This document shows, in pieces, positions 16,938-26,049 of a stretch of 64,000 bases of DNA. Numbering within the stretch: the stretch's first letter is position 1; every line of letters starts with the position of its first letter. The notes below the pieces were generated by a model. It saw only the letters and a program-made list of their open reading frames with translations, had not been told where the DNA came from and made no database searches. The translations under genes were made by a program, and so were the position numbers. The DNA comes from Lentzea guizhouensis (GTDB lineage: Bacteria > Actinomycetota > Actinomycetes > Mycobacteriales > Pseudonocardiaceae): the NCBI RefSeq assembly GCF_001701025.1, contig NZ_CP016793.1, positions 7,006,001 through 7,070,000 on the forward strand, given 5' to 3'.

Positions 16938-17504
16938 GCCCACCTCACTTGCCGGTCCAGGGTCCTCTGACCAGGAGATGTCCTGGGGAGCCGGCGATAA
17001 CGGAAAAACTTCGGCGACTTTTCCGGGCGCTCGGTGGGGGCCGGGCTCGGGGTGCCGACGGGCCACCCTACGGGGCGCGGCGGGGGTGGTGAAGGGGGCG
17101 CGGGCGCGGTGCGGGCGCCGTGAGGGTGCTGCGACGGGTTCGGCGGGCTGGTGCTGAAACGCCCACCTGCGCCGCCGTGCCGCTCCGCCGTGCCGCCCTC
17201 CCGACCGTGCCCGGCCGCCCTGTGCGGTCCAGCCGCGCAGCCCAACCGTGCGGTCCAGCCGCGCCGCCCTTCCGTGCCACCCAGCCGCGTGCCTGCTGGG
17301 CCCAGGCCTCCCACCGCGTTACGATCCCCCCGGCGAGTTCCACGCCCAACCTCCTGACCGGGTGCCCACGCCGCCCGGCGTCGCGGAGGCAAAGGGGACC
17401 TGCGTGCCTCGGGACGTCGTCTTCGTCATGCCTGGACCAAGGCTGTCGTGGCATCTGGGTGCGTGGGGTTCGGGTGTCTGTGGCGACGGCCGAGGAGTTT
17501 GGTG
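16938..17504. other. 567-bp intergenic region with inverted and direct repeats
   Basis: The region between the sigma-GH128 and BtrH-like genes, which diverge. It holds a 7-bp inverted repeat (CGGAAAA at 17001-17007 and TTTTCCG at 17019-17025) about 65 bp before the sigma gene, and a 17-bp direct repeat (GTGCGGTCCAGCCGCGC at 17222-17238 and 17248-17264) in a C-rich, low-complexity stretch. Several frames are open there but none shows ribosome sites or recognisable protein, so I call no gene. Confidence 0.5.
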
Positions 17505-18581
17505 ATGACGTCACGCAAGCAGCTCAAAGCCCAGGTCCGCGCCCGCATGGCCAAGACCGGTGAGCGCTACACCACCGCGCTGGGCCACCTCACCGGTGCG
17601 TCGGCGGTAGGCGGGTGGACGTTGCGCGGGGGCACGGATCCCGATGCGGCCGGGCTGACCGCGATGCTCGCCGCGAAGGACATCGGCAACCTGACCGAGG
17701 CGCTCGTGTTCGGCATCGGTGGTGGGATCGGCGCGGGCTACATCCTGTGGGAGTTCAAGCACGACAACGGCCGGCACGTCACGATCGGCTTCACCAACTC
17801 GTGGCAGTACGTCACCCGCCGCACCGAGAAGGTGCTGACCCGGCTCGGCATCAAGGCCGAGTGGCACCGATCAGCACCCAAAGCCGCGCAGAGGTGGCTG
17901 ACGGACCGGCTCGGCACCGGTGACGCCGTCATGGTGTGGCCCGACCGCTACCAGATCGGCTACTGGGACCTGCCCGAGGCCCTCGACGGGCACGGCGGGC
18001 ACCCGGTCGTGGTCTACGCGACCGCGGGCGATCAGGTGTACCTGGACGACCGCAACCTCACGCCGCTGACGGTCGCCCGCGAGGACCTGGACCGGGCCGT
18101 GGCGCGGGTCGGCAGCTGGAAGAACCAGGCGCTGGTGATCACCGACGAGAACCGCGAGCCCGATGTCGAGCGAGCGGTCCGCGAAGGGTTGCGGGACGTC
18201 GTCGAGCACCTGTCGCAGAAGTCCGACTCGTTCTCGTTGCCCGCGTGGCGCAAGTGGGCGCGGATGATGACCGACGAGAAGGCCGCCAAGGGGTGGCCGA
18301 AGGTGTTCGCCGACGGGCAGGGGCTCGACCTCGCGTTGCAGAGCGTGCGGGAGGGGGTGGACGGGCGGTTCGGGGTCACCGGCGGGAACCTGCGGCCGTT
18401 GTTCGCCGACTTCCTGGAGCAGGCCGGGCACTCCGGGCAGGCGCCGCGGTGGCGGGAGATCGGCGAGATGTGGCACGCGTTCGGGGAGATGACCGAGTTC
18501 GCGGACATGGGCAAGCAGCTCACCGAGCTGCACGAGGCCGAGACCGACGCGATCGCCAAGCTCAAGGCGGTTGTGGACTGA
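17505..18581 (+). CDS. BtrH-N/DUF4872-type protein lacking cysteine
   Basis: 358 residues. A basic 28-residue leader (TSRKQLKAQVRARMAKTGER) precedes a BtrH N-terminal-like papain-fold domain (LTEALVFGIGGGIGAGYILWEF, GGHPVVVYATAGDQVYLDD) and a helical DUF4872-like half. BtrH transfers an acyl group from a carrier protein in butirosin synthesis; family members have a Cys/His/Asp set. Here His and Asp are recognisable but the whole protein contains no Cys, so the usual chemistry should be absent. ATG start follows GAGGAG. A Cys-containing paralog lies at 28985-29974. Confidence 0.72.
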   Translation: MTSRKQLKAQVRARMAKTGERYTTALGHLTGASAVGGWTLRGGTDPDAAGLTAMLAAKDIGNLTEALVFGIGGGIGAGYILWEFKHDNGRHVTIGFTNSWQYVTRRTEKVLTRLGIKAEWHRSAPKAAQRWLTDRLGTGDAVMVWPDRYQIGYWDLPEALDGHGGHPVVVYATAGDQVYLDDRNLTPLTVAREDLDRAVARVGSWKNQALVITDENREPDVERAVREGLRDVVEHLSQKSDSFSLPAWRKWARMMTDEKAAKGWPKVFADGQGLDLALQSVREGVDGRFGVTGGNLRPLFADFLEQAGHSGQAPRWREIGEMWHAFGEMTEFADMGKQLTELHEAETDAIAKLKAVVD

Positions 18582-18588
18582 CCGGGGA

Positions 18589-18619
18589 GACGGGACGGGG
18601 TGTCCACCCCCGTCCCGTC
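18589..18619. terminator. Bidirectional terminator hairpin
   Basis: Perfect 12-bp inverted repeat, GACGGGACGGGG at 18589-18600 and its complement at 18608-18619, in the gap between convergent BtrH-like and SDR genes. Confidence 0.75.
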
Positions 18620-18626
18620 CACGAGA

Positions 18627-19376
18627 TCAGCCGAAGCAGGCGCCGAACGAGACGTTCACCTGCGTCGAGGTGATGCTGCGGCCCTTCTCCGAGGCGACGA
18701 ACGCGGCCACCGCGCCCACGTCGGCCGTCGTCGCGGCGCGCTTGAGCGGGGAGGCGTCGATGATGCTCTGCCTGGCGCCGTCCATCTCCGGGCCTTCCGG
18801 GAACGAGTCGACCAAGCCGCCGGTCAGCAGCGTCACAGTGCGGATGCCGTGCGGTGCCAGTTCCACCGCCCACTGCTTGCGCAGCGACTCGACGGCGTCC
18901 ATGCCGATCTGCACGTTCCCCATGCCGGGGTAGGTGTTGGCCGCGTCCGACCCGCCGAAGAACATCAACAGGCCGGACTCCTGCTTCACCATGTGCCGGG
19001 CGGCGGCCTTCGTGGTGATCAGCTGGGTCGTCAGCGCCCTGGTGACGGCGGCGGCGAAGTCGGCCGTCGGGATCTCCGCCAGCGGCTGGAAGATCGCCGC
19101 CTGGGTGATCACGTTGACCGAGATGTCCACGCTGCCGGTCTTCTCCACCACGGCGTCGAGGTGGTCGTTCACCGCGGCGGCGTCGAGCGCGTCGACCACG
19201 GCCGTCTCGGCCTGTCCGCCCGCGGCGCGGATCCGGTCGGCGACCCCGTCCAGCGTCGCCGGCGTCCGGCCGGCCAGGAACACCCGCGCGCCCTCGGCGG
19301 CGAACGCGGTGGCCATCGCGCCACCGACCGTGCCGCCGCCCCCGTAGATCACCGCGGTCTTGTTCTCCAGCAACAT
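18627..19376 (-). CDS. SDR-family protein with altered catalytic motif
   Basis: 249 residues with a good Rossmann start (VIYGGGGTVGGAMATAFAAEG) and SDR fold throughout, but the active-site region reads GGSDAANTYPGMGNVQIGMD. The Ser is arguably kept, while the YxxxK spacing is not: residues at the expected Tyr and Lys positions differ. It may be an atypical reductase or a non-catalytic SDR. Ribosome site AGGAG lies before the ATG. Downstream of, and same strand as, the LAL regulator gene. Confidence 0.75.
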   Translation of the reverse strand: MLLENKTAVIYGGGGTVGGAMATAFAAEGARVFLAGRTPATLDGVADRIRAAGGQAETAVVDALDAAAVNDHLDAVVEKTGSVDISVNVITQAAIFQPLAEIPTADFAAAVTRALTTQLITTKAAARHMVKQESGLLMFFGGSDAANTYPGMGNVQIGMDAVESLRKQWAVELAPHGIRTVTLLTGGLVDSFPEGPEMDGARQSIIDASPLKRAATTADVGAVAAFVASEKGRSITSTQVNVSFGACFG

Positions 19377-19432
19377 CTCCTGCTCCTCTCGTCGCCGAGA
19401 AGGCTAGGAGCCGGGCACCGGGGTCCACATCG

Positions 19433-19460
19433 GTCACGTGACTGGCGTGCGACCGGTCGC
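19433..19460. promoter_or_regulatory. Two adjacent palindromes upstream of the SDR gene
   Basis: GTCACGTGAC at 19433-19442 and GCGACCGGTCGC at 19449-19460 are perfect palindromes in the 91-bp gap before the SDR gene. They could be regulator sites for the SDR; no regulator is assigned. Confidence 0.4.
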
Positions 19461-19467
19461 ACTCCGG

Positions 19468-22103
19468 TCAGGTAAGTCGTCCGAGCCCGAGCTGCGCCAG
19501 TTCGATCCGCCGGGTGACCCCGAGCTTCGGGTAGGCGCGGTAGAGGTGGTGGCCGATCGTGCGCGGGCTGAGGAACAGCTGGGCGCCGATCTCCTTGTTG
19601 CTCAGCCCCGTCGCCGCCAGCCGGACGACCTGCACCTCCTGCGGGGTCAGGTCCTTCAACGGGTCGTCGGCCACGGGCGACGAAGGCCGTTCACCCAACG
19701 CGGTCAGCTCGCTCGTCGCGCGGGCCTCCCACGTCGCCGCGCCGAGCCGGGAGAACCCGGTCAGCGCGGCGGTCAGCTCGGTGCGCGCCTCGCCCCGGCG
19801 CCGGCGGCGGCGCAGCCACTCGCCGTACAGCAGCCGGGTCCTGGCCAGGTCGAACCGGCTGTAGTGCAGGTCGAGCGCCGCCCGGTAGTGCTCCTCGGAG
19901 TCCTGCAGCACCGCGTGGCAGCGGTGCAGCAACGCCGTCGCGACCGGACTGTCCACGTGCGCCGCCCACCGTTCGAACCCGGTGACCTGGTCGGCGACCT
20001 GCTCCGGCCGGCCGTCGCGCACCGCGGCCTCCACCAGGTCGGCGACGGCGCGGATGGGAAAGTCGTACCTCGCCGGCCCCGTGCACACGGCGTGCAGCGC
20101 GTCGAACGCGGCGCCGTACCGTCCCGCGGCGAGGTCGAGCAGACCGAGGCCCCACGACGTCAACGCGACACCGACGGCGTGCCGTCCTTCCAGCACCGGC
20201 AGCACCTCGGCGGCCAGCGCCCGGCACCGCTCGTCGTCGCCCGTCACCGCCGCGAGCCACACGGACGTCGCGCGCAGCACCGCGACCTCCACGTCCATCC
20301 CGAACTCGGAGCTCAGCGCCACCGCCTCGGCCAGGCAGGTCTGCGCCGTCAGGAAGTCACCGCGGAACGCCTGGGCCAGCGCCACGACCTCCTGCGCGTA
20401 CGGGATCCACGTCAGCGCCCCGCTCGCCCGCACCTCCGCGAGCATCAGCTCCAGCACCGCGACCGTCTCCGCGTCCTCGGCGAGCATCAGCCCGCTGAAC
20501 CCGGCCACGACCCGGTGGACGAAGTCCCCGCCCGGCTCTCGGCCGGCCTTGAGCGCGTCGCGCAGCGGGCCTGCCGCGTGCTCCGGCCGGCCGGCGAGCA
20601 CGTCACCCCAGCTGATCTGCGCCTGCGCGGACGCCCGCAGCGCGAAGTCCGTCAGCCGCAGCTCGCCCATCAGCCGCCCGCCCTCGGCGACCAGGTCCAG
20701 CGCACCCGCGTCCCGGCTCCGCGCTCGCCATGTCGCCGCGAGTGCCCGCGCGCGACGTCCGCTCGTACTCGATCTGGCCGCGCAGCAACGTCGCGTCGGC
20801 GACCAGAGCCGGGTCGGTGGTCAGCGACGTGACCTCCACGGCCAGCCGCGCCGCCCGGTCGGGTTTGCCGGCGTCGTAGGCGGCCAACGCGGCCTTGGCG
20901 ATGCGCCGGGCCTTGAGCGCGGGGTCCACGCTCAGCCGCCCGCGGTCGTACGCGCGGACACGGCCATGGCGCCACCACGGCGTTCCGCGCGCAACGCCGT
21001 GCGTTCCAGCTCGGCCGCCACCGCCTCGTCCGGTTCCGTGGTGGCGGCCGCGAGGTGCCAGGCCCTGCGGTCCAGCACGTCCGGCGTGGTGAGCGCGTCG
21101 GCGAACGCCCGGTGCACCGCGACCCGCTGGTGGTGGGTGGCGCACTGGTAGGCGGCGGCGCACGAGCGGGTGCCGGAACGCCAGCTCGGAGTCCGCCACG
21201 CTGATCAGCCCGCGTGCTCGGCCGCCTCCAGGTCGGAGGTGTCCGCCCGACCGCCGCGCGACCCGCAGCACCGTGTCCATCCCGGCGAACCGGTCGGCCG
21301 CCGCGACCAGCAGCACCGACTGGCACGCCGGCGGCAGGCCGACGATCTGCTCGCGGAACTTGTCCTGCACCGCCGCGTCACCGGCAGCGGCCCGACCTGG
21401 TGCGCCGGCTCCGCCGCCGTCCGCTGCGCCGCGAGCCGCGCCGCCCCAGTTCGAGCAGCGCCAACGGGTTCCCGCTCGCCTCCTCCAGCACCCGCGCCCG
21501 CATCGGCGCGGTCAGCCCCGGACTGTGCCGGTCGAGCAACCCGCCCGCCGCGTCCGGCGACAGACCGGCCAGCCGCAGCTCCTCGACACCGGGCGTCGCG
21601 AACGGCACCGCCGTGTCGCGCACCGCGAACAGCATCACCACCGGGTCCGCCTGGAACCTGCGCGCCGCGAACAACAACGTGTCCGACGACCCGCGGTCCA
21701 GCCACTGCGCGTCGTCCACCACGCACAGCACCGGCTGCTCGGCTGCCAGCTCGGCGAGCAACGTCAGCGTCGCCGCCCCGATCAGGAACGGCGTGGCCGA
21801 GTCGTCGCTCAGCCCGAACGCACCCCGCAGCGCCGCCGCCTGCGGGCCGGGCAGCAGGTCGAGCCGGTCCAGGTACGGGTACAGCAGCAGGTGCAGCGCA
21901 CCGAACGCCAGCTCGGCCTCGGACTCGATGCCGACCCCGCGCAACACCCGCATGCCCTGCGCCGCGGCCACCGCGTGGTCCAGCAACGCGGACTTGCCGA
22001 TCCCCGCCTCACCGCGCAGGACCAGCGCCGCGCCGCGTCCCGCCGACGCCTGCCCCAGTGCCCGCTCGACGTGGTCCCGCTCGCCGTCCCGGCCGACCAA
22101 CAT
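19468..22103 (-). pseudogene. LAL-type LuxR regulator broken by about seven frame changes
   Basis: An N-terminal AAA/STAND ATPase (Walker A RGEAGIGKSALL, Walker B PVLCVVDDAQWLD), a helical-repeat middle and a C-terminal LuxR HTH (LTPQEVQVVRLAATGLSNKEIGAQLFLSPRTI) make a standard large LAL regulator of about 880 residues. Between roughly 20745 and 21455 the recognisable protein hops frames about seven times (near 21446, 21371, 21247, 21210, 21165, 20960 and 20750), yet similarity continues on both sides of each hop. The first four can each be repaired by one base in a G/C run. Both ends look healthy, so sequence error is more likely than old decay. Confidence 0.75.
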
Positions 22104-22140
22104 GGCACGAGAGACTAGCCGCCGTTGTGCTGCGTCGAAG

Positions 22141-22180
22141 GCGAACGGCTGTCGCGGACCGGTCCGCGACAGCCGTTCGC
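22141..22180. terminator. 40-bp perfect palindrome, terminator of the subtilase gene
   Basis: Positions 22141-22160 and 22161-22180 are exact reverse complements with no loop. It lies 4 bp past the subtilase stop codon and before the LAL regulator start, so it should isolate the two same-strand genes. Confidence 0.8.
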
Positions 22181-22184
22181 GCGG

Positions 22185-25100
22185 TCACCTCAGGTCGTAC
22201 GCCCGGATGACCGTCTGCTCCACGGACCCGGCGCCGTCGCCTGTCTTCGCCTTGAACGACACCGACTTCGAGCCCTTCGGGTGCACCACCGGCAGCAGCC
22301 ACCGGTCACCCGCGCGCACCGGCGTGGCCGGCTGCCACGTGCCGCCCTCGTCGAACGACACCTGGACCTCCGGCGTCCGGACGTCGGTGACCGTGCCGGC
22401 GGTGCCGTTGCGCTCCACCGTCACCGGCACCACGAGTGCGCGCCCGGCTACCGCGCGGTTGTCGTCGTCCAGCTTCGGCGCGAACCGCACGGCGAGCAAC
22501 GGCACGTGCTGCGGGTCCGGTCCGCTGACGTGCCCCGAGGTGAACGTCCAGTCGAGGACCTGGCGGGTGCTCACCGAGCCGGGGGTTGTCGTCTCGACGT
22601 GGAACCGGAACTCGCCCTGCGCGGCGGGCACGTCGGCCTGCAGGAAGCCGGCGCTGGAACTCTCCGCGAGCGTGGAACCGTTGTGCGACAACGTCGACCG
22701 GCCCTCGTGACCGAGCATGCCGATGCCGATGTTGCCGCCGGACTGGGTGAACACCGGCACGTCGAACCGGAGCTCGTCACCCGTGCGGGAGGCGTTGCTG
22801 CCGAAGAACCTCTTCGGCTGGGACGGGCCGAACACCGCGGTGTTGTGGTGGTCGGTCACCGCCTTGCCGCGCTGGAACGTCCGCTGGGGCGCGTACTGCA
22901 CGCTGTACCGCTCGAAGCCCTGCCCGAGCGTCCGGAACTCGGTCAGCGACGACGCCCACGGCACGCCGGGCGTGTAGAGCCGTTGCAGCCGCAGCGGTGT
23001 CGGACCGGCGGCGCCACCGTCCAGCTGGGCGATCGCGCCGGGAACCCGTGCGCGCACCACGGTGTCGACGGTCGCGAGGTCGCGGTCGAGCACCGTGCGC
23101 CGCACGTCCTCCGGCACCCGGCCGCGTTCGGTGACCGCCACCCGGTACTGGTAGGGGCTGCCGAGGAAGCGGCCGTTGCCGTCCGGGCGCGCCTTCACCG
23201 CCTGGACGGTCCACTCGAAGTCCGGTGAGGACGACTTCGACGGCTGCACGAGCACCGTGCTGTTCCTCGGCGCGACGTAGTGCATGTTGGTCGACCCCCA
23301 CGCGGTCTTCGAGGCCGACCCGACCGACCACTCGACGTCCGCGGCGTCGGGCCGTTCCACGTCGATGCCGGCGGGCTTGCCGGCGCGCGCGTCCACCACG
23401 ACCTCGGCAGGCCCGGTGACCTCGAAGCGGGGCTCGATCACGACCGTCTGCCTGGTCGTGCCACCGGTGGTGGTGACCGGTCCGGCGCTGAAGGTGTAGG
23501 TGCCCTTCGGCAGGCGGCGGGTGACGGTGCCGGACGGGTCCGAGCCGCCGGGGTCGAAGGCGCTGTACTCGAGCGGCCTGGCCAGGTCGGTGAACCGGTA
23601 GGGGCTGAACCGGACCGGCTCGCCGTCGTGACCGATGAACGTGAGCTTCACGTCGTGGGCCTCGGCCTGCTTGTCCACCCTGACCGGGATGCGGATCCCG
23701 TTCGACGCGACCAGCGCCGCCGTGTGGACCTCGTCCGGCACGTCCACCCGCGTGTCGGCGGTGAGCGTGGCGTCGGCGGTGCCGCCGGCGGGAACGGTGA
23801 TCCGGGCGGGGGACACCGTGAACAGCTGCTGCTGCCCGTCGATCTTCAGGTCCAGCGTCACCGGCGCGGTGCCGGTGTTGCGGTAGCTGACCTCGCGGGT
23901 GATCGGCTGGTCGTCGTCGTGCGGCCACAGCGCCGTGCCCAGGCTGAGGCTGCCGACGCTCGTGGTCACCTGCGCGGACACGGCCGCGGCCACGTCGACC
24001 CGGCCGGCGCCCTGCTCGTCGGCTTCGTTGACGTCGTTGGGCCTCGCGCTGTTCATCAGCGCCGCCTTGACGTCCTGCCCGCTCCACGTGGGGTGCTGCG
24101 CGGCGATGATCGCCGCCGCGCCCGCCACGTGCGGTGCCGCCATCGAGGTGCCGGACGCCGCCACGTGCCCTTCGCCGACCGGCGTGCCCATCGAGCCGTT
24201 CGTGGCCTTCGCCGCCGCGATGTCCACGCCCGGCGCCGTGATGTCCGGCTTGAGCGCGCGGTCCTTGCGGCCGCGCGAGGAGAACGGCGCGAGCTTGTCG
24301 CTGCGCTCGACCGCGCCGACGGTGAGCGCGGCGTCGGCGGCCGCCGGTGACCCCACCAGACCACCGGTGTTGCCGGCCGAGACGACGAACAACGCCCCGG
24401 TCTGCGCGGAGATCCGGTTGAGCGCCACCGACACGACGTCGTCGCCGGCGCTCTGGGACTGGTCGCCCAGGCTCATGTTGACGATCTTGGCCCTGGCGGC
24501 GGCCCACTCCATGCCGGCGAGGACGCCGGACTCGGTGCCCTCACCGTTGTCGCCGATCACCTTGGCGTTGACGATCTTCGCATCGGGTGCGATGCCCTGG
24601 TACTTCCCGGCACCGGTGATGGTCGAGGCGACGTGCGTGCCGTGGCCGTGCATGTCGTCGGTGGTCGGGCTGGTGGTGAAGTTCTTCTCCTCCACCACGG
24701 CGCCTTCCAGGTCCGGATGCGTCGCGTCGATCCCGGTGTCGAGCACCGCGACCGTGACGCCACCACCGGTCAGTCCCTGCTCCCACGCCTGCGGCGCACC
24801 GATCTGCCGGGCGCTGCGGTCCAGCGACGCCGTGACCTTGCCGTCCAGCCAGACCTTCGTCGTGCCGGCCGCCCTGGCCGCGGACCAGAACCGCCCGTTC
24901 TTGGGCGTCTGCACGGCGTTGAGACCGGTGCCCTGGACGATCAGCGGCGTCGTGTCCCGGCCGCGGTCGTCGTAGCCCCACCTCGCCAGCAACGAGACGT
25001 CGAACAACCGCGGGTCGAGCACGCCCGCCGCGATCTGCTCCTCGGCGTCGGACGGCACGACGTGCAGGCCGCCCCGCACGTCGGTGTGGGTGCGGAACCC

Positions 25101-25304
25101 GATGCCGTCCCTGCCCTCGCCCCGCACCGGCCGGACCTGGCCGTCCACGACCTCGATCCGGTCGCCGGTGACGAGCGTGACCGTGGTCGTGAGCCCGGAG
25201 TGCGGGCGCTCGGCCGGCTTCCCGATGGCTGCCGGGACGGGCACGGCCGCGGTGGCGAACACCACCGCGGCCGCGATCCCGGCAGCGCTGTGCCTGCGTT
25301 TCAA
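22185..25304 (-). CDS. Large secreted S8 subtilisin-like serine protease
   Basis: 1039 residues. Signal peptide 1-28, N-terminal propeptide-like region to about 165, then a subtilase domain at about 170-430 with the full triad: D189 (VLDTGID), H221 (HGTHVAS), oxyanion N312 (SAGN) and S387 (GTSMAAPHVAG). Over 600 residues of beta-rich C-terminal domains follow. This is the size and layout of actinobacterial secreted subtilases that digest extracellular protein. Stand-alone gene with its own strong terminator. Confidence 0.93.
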   Translation of the reverse strand: MKRRHSAAGIAAAVVFATAAVPVPAAIGKPAERPHSGLTTTVTLVTGDRIEVVDGQVRPVRGEGRDGIGFRTHTDVRGGLHVVPSDAEEQIAAGVLDPRLFDVSLLARWGYDDRGRDTTPLIVQGTGLNAVQTPKNGRFWSAARAAGTTKVWLDGKVTASLDRSARQIGAPQAWEQGLTGGGVTVAVLDTGIDATHPDLEGAVVEEKNFTTSPTTDDMHGHGTHVASTITGAGKYQGIAPDAKIVNAKVIGDNGEGTESGVLAGMEWAAARAKIVNMSLGDQSQSAGDDVVSVALNRISAQTGALFVVSAGNTGGLVGSPAAADAALTVGAVERSDKLAPFSSRGRKDRALKPDITAPGVDIAAAKATNGSMGTPVGEGHVAASGTSMAAPHVAGAAAIIAAQHPTWSGQDVKAALMNSARPNDVNEADEQGAGRVDVAAAVSAQVTTSVGSLSLGTALWPHDDDQPITREVSYRNTGTAPVTLDLKIDGQQQLFTVSPARITVPAGGTADATLTADTRVDVPDEVHTAALVASNGIRIPVRVDKQAEAHDVKLTFIGHDGEPVRFSPYRFTDLARPLEYSAFDPGGSDPSGTVTRRLPKGTYTFSAGPVTTTGGTTRQTVVIEPRFEVTGPAEVVVDARAGKPAGIDVERPDAADVEWSVGSASKTAWGSTNMHYVAPRNSTVLVQPSKSSSPDFEWTVQAVKARPDGNGRFLGSPYQYRVAVTERGRVPEDVRRTVLDRDLATVDTVVRARVPGAIAQLDGGAAGPTPLRLQRLYTPGVPWASSLTEFRTLGQGFERYSVQYAPQRTFQRGKAVTDHHNTAVFGPSQPKRFFGSNASRTGDELRFDVPVFTQSGGNIGIGMLGHEGRSTLSHNGSTLAESSSAGFLQADVPAAQGEFRFHVETTTPGSVSTRQVLDWTFTSGHVSGPDPQHVPLLAVRFAPKLDDDNRAVAGRALVVPVTVERNGTAGTVTDVRTPEVQVSFDEGGTWQPATPVRAGDRWLLPVVHPKGSKSVSFKAKTGDGAGSVEQTVIRAYDLR

Positions 25305-25539
25305 CGCGAACCCCCAGTTCTGTGTCAGGTGACCGAAGTCCTCCCTCTGGGCAAGACCACGTCATGAGCGGGTTCGTGCGCTGCACGGGCGCGAAAGCGG
25401 GACCGGATCACGGTCCGGCACACGGATTCGGTCGGATGGAGCAGGTGTTGCGGCTCGGCGCAAAGGCTTCTTCGCCCGCCGGACTCGCTGTTAGCTTCCG
25501 TGCTTTCCGGGCTGTGCAGGCAAAAAGGGGAGTGCTGGG

Positions 25540-25992
25540 GTGCCGAGGAGCTTCAACAGGACCGTCAACCGGGTCGTGGCCGCCACCGCGGTGGCGCTGT
25601 CGGTCGTCGTCGCGACCACGCCCGCGGCCGGTGCCGCTGACCAGGAGTTCATCTACTCGGGCCAGGACTACGGGTACGCGGGGGCGACGTTCGACTGGAC
25701 CGGGCGCAGCTCGGTCGGCAACATCGACCTGCTCGTGTCGGACTGGGGCTGCGACGCGAAGCCGGTCTACGCGTACTTCCTGTTCTACAACGGCGCGCTG
25801 GTCCCGGACTCGACGCCGACGCGCCGCTACGACCACTCGGGGTGCGACAAGGAGGACTATTCCTCCTACAACAACCTGACGTGGTCGATCAGCGGCGACT
25901 CGATCACCTACATGGGGGTCGTGGTCTGCCGGGACGCGGTGAACGGCCCGTGCAAGGTCGGCGGGCTCTCCGGGCGCAACCCGCACGCGTGA
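25540..25992 (+). CDS. Small secreted protein of unknown function
   Basis: 150 residues: signal peptide (RVVAATAVALSVVVATTPAAGA) and a mature domain of about 118 residues rich in Tyr, Asp and Gly with four Cys (near GCDAK, SGCDK, VVVCRD, GPCKV), likely two disulfides. GTG start with AAAAAGGGGAG upstream. Not recognised. It converges on the CBM2 hydrolase and shares a terminator with it. Confidence 0.7.
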   Translation: MPRSFNRTVNRVVAATAVALSVVVATTPAAGAADQEFIYSGQDYGYAGATFDWTGRSSVGNIDLLVSDWGCDAKPVYAYFLFYNGALVPDSTPTRRYDHSGCDKEDYSSYNNLTWSISGDSITYMGVVVCRDAVNGPCKVGGLSGRNPHA

Positions 25993-25998
25993 CCGGAG

Positions 25999-26034
25999 AC
26001 GACGGTCCCCGTGCCGCCGCACGGGGACCGTCGT
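25999..26034. terminator. Bidirectional terminator hairpin
   Basis: Perfect 16-bp inverted repeat: ACGACGGTCCCCGTGC at 25999-26014 and its complement at 26019-26034, 4-nt loop, between convergent genes. Confidence 0.85.
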
Positions 26035-26049
26035 GGGTCGGCGCGCCGG

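Noticed and set aside
17222..17264. CRISPR-like direct repeat
   Set aside because: Only two 17-bp copies with a 9-bp spacer in low-complexity DNA; no array and no cas genes.
17068..17563. Open frames in the 567-bp gap
   Set aside because: Frames on both strands overlap one another, lack ribosome sites and are rich in Pro/Arg from C-rich repeats; no gene supported.
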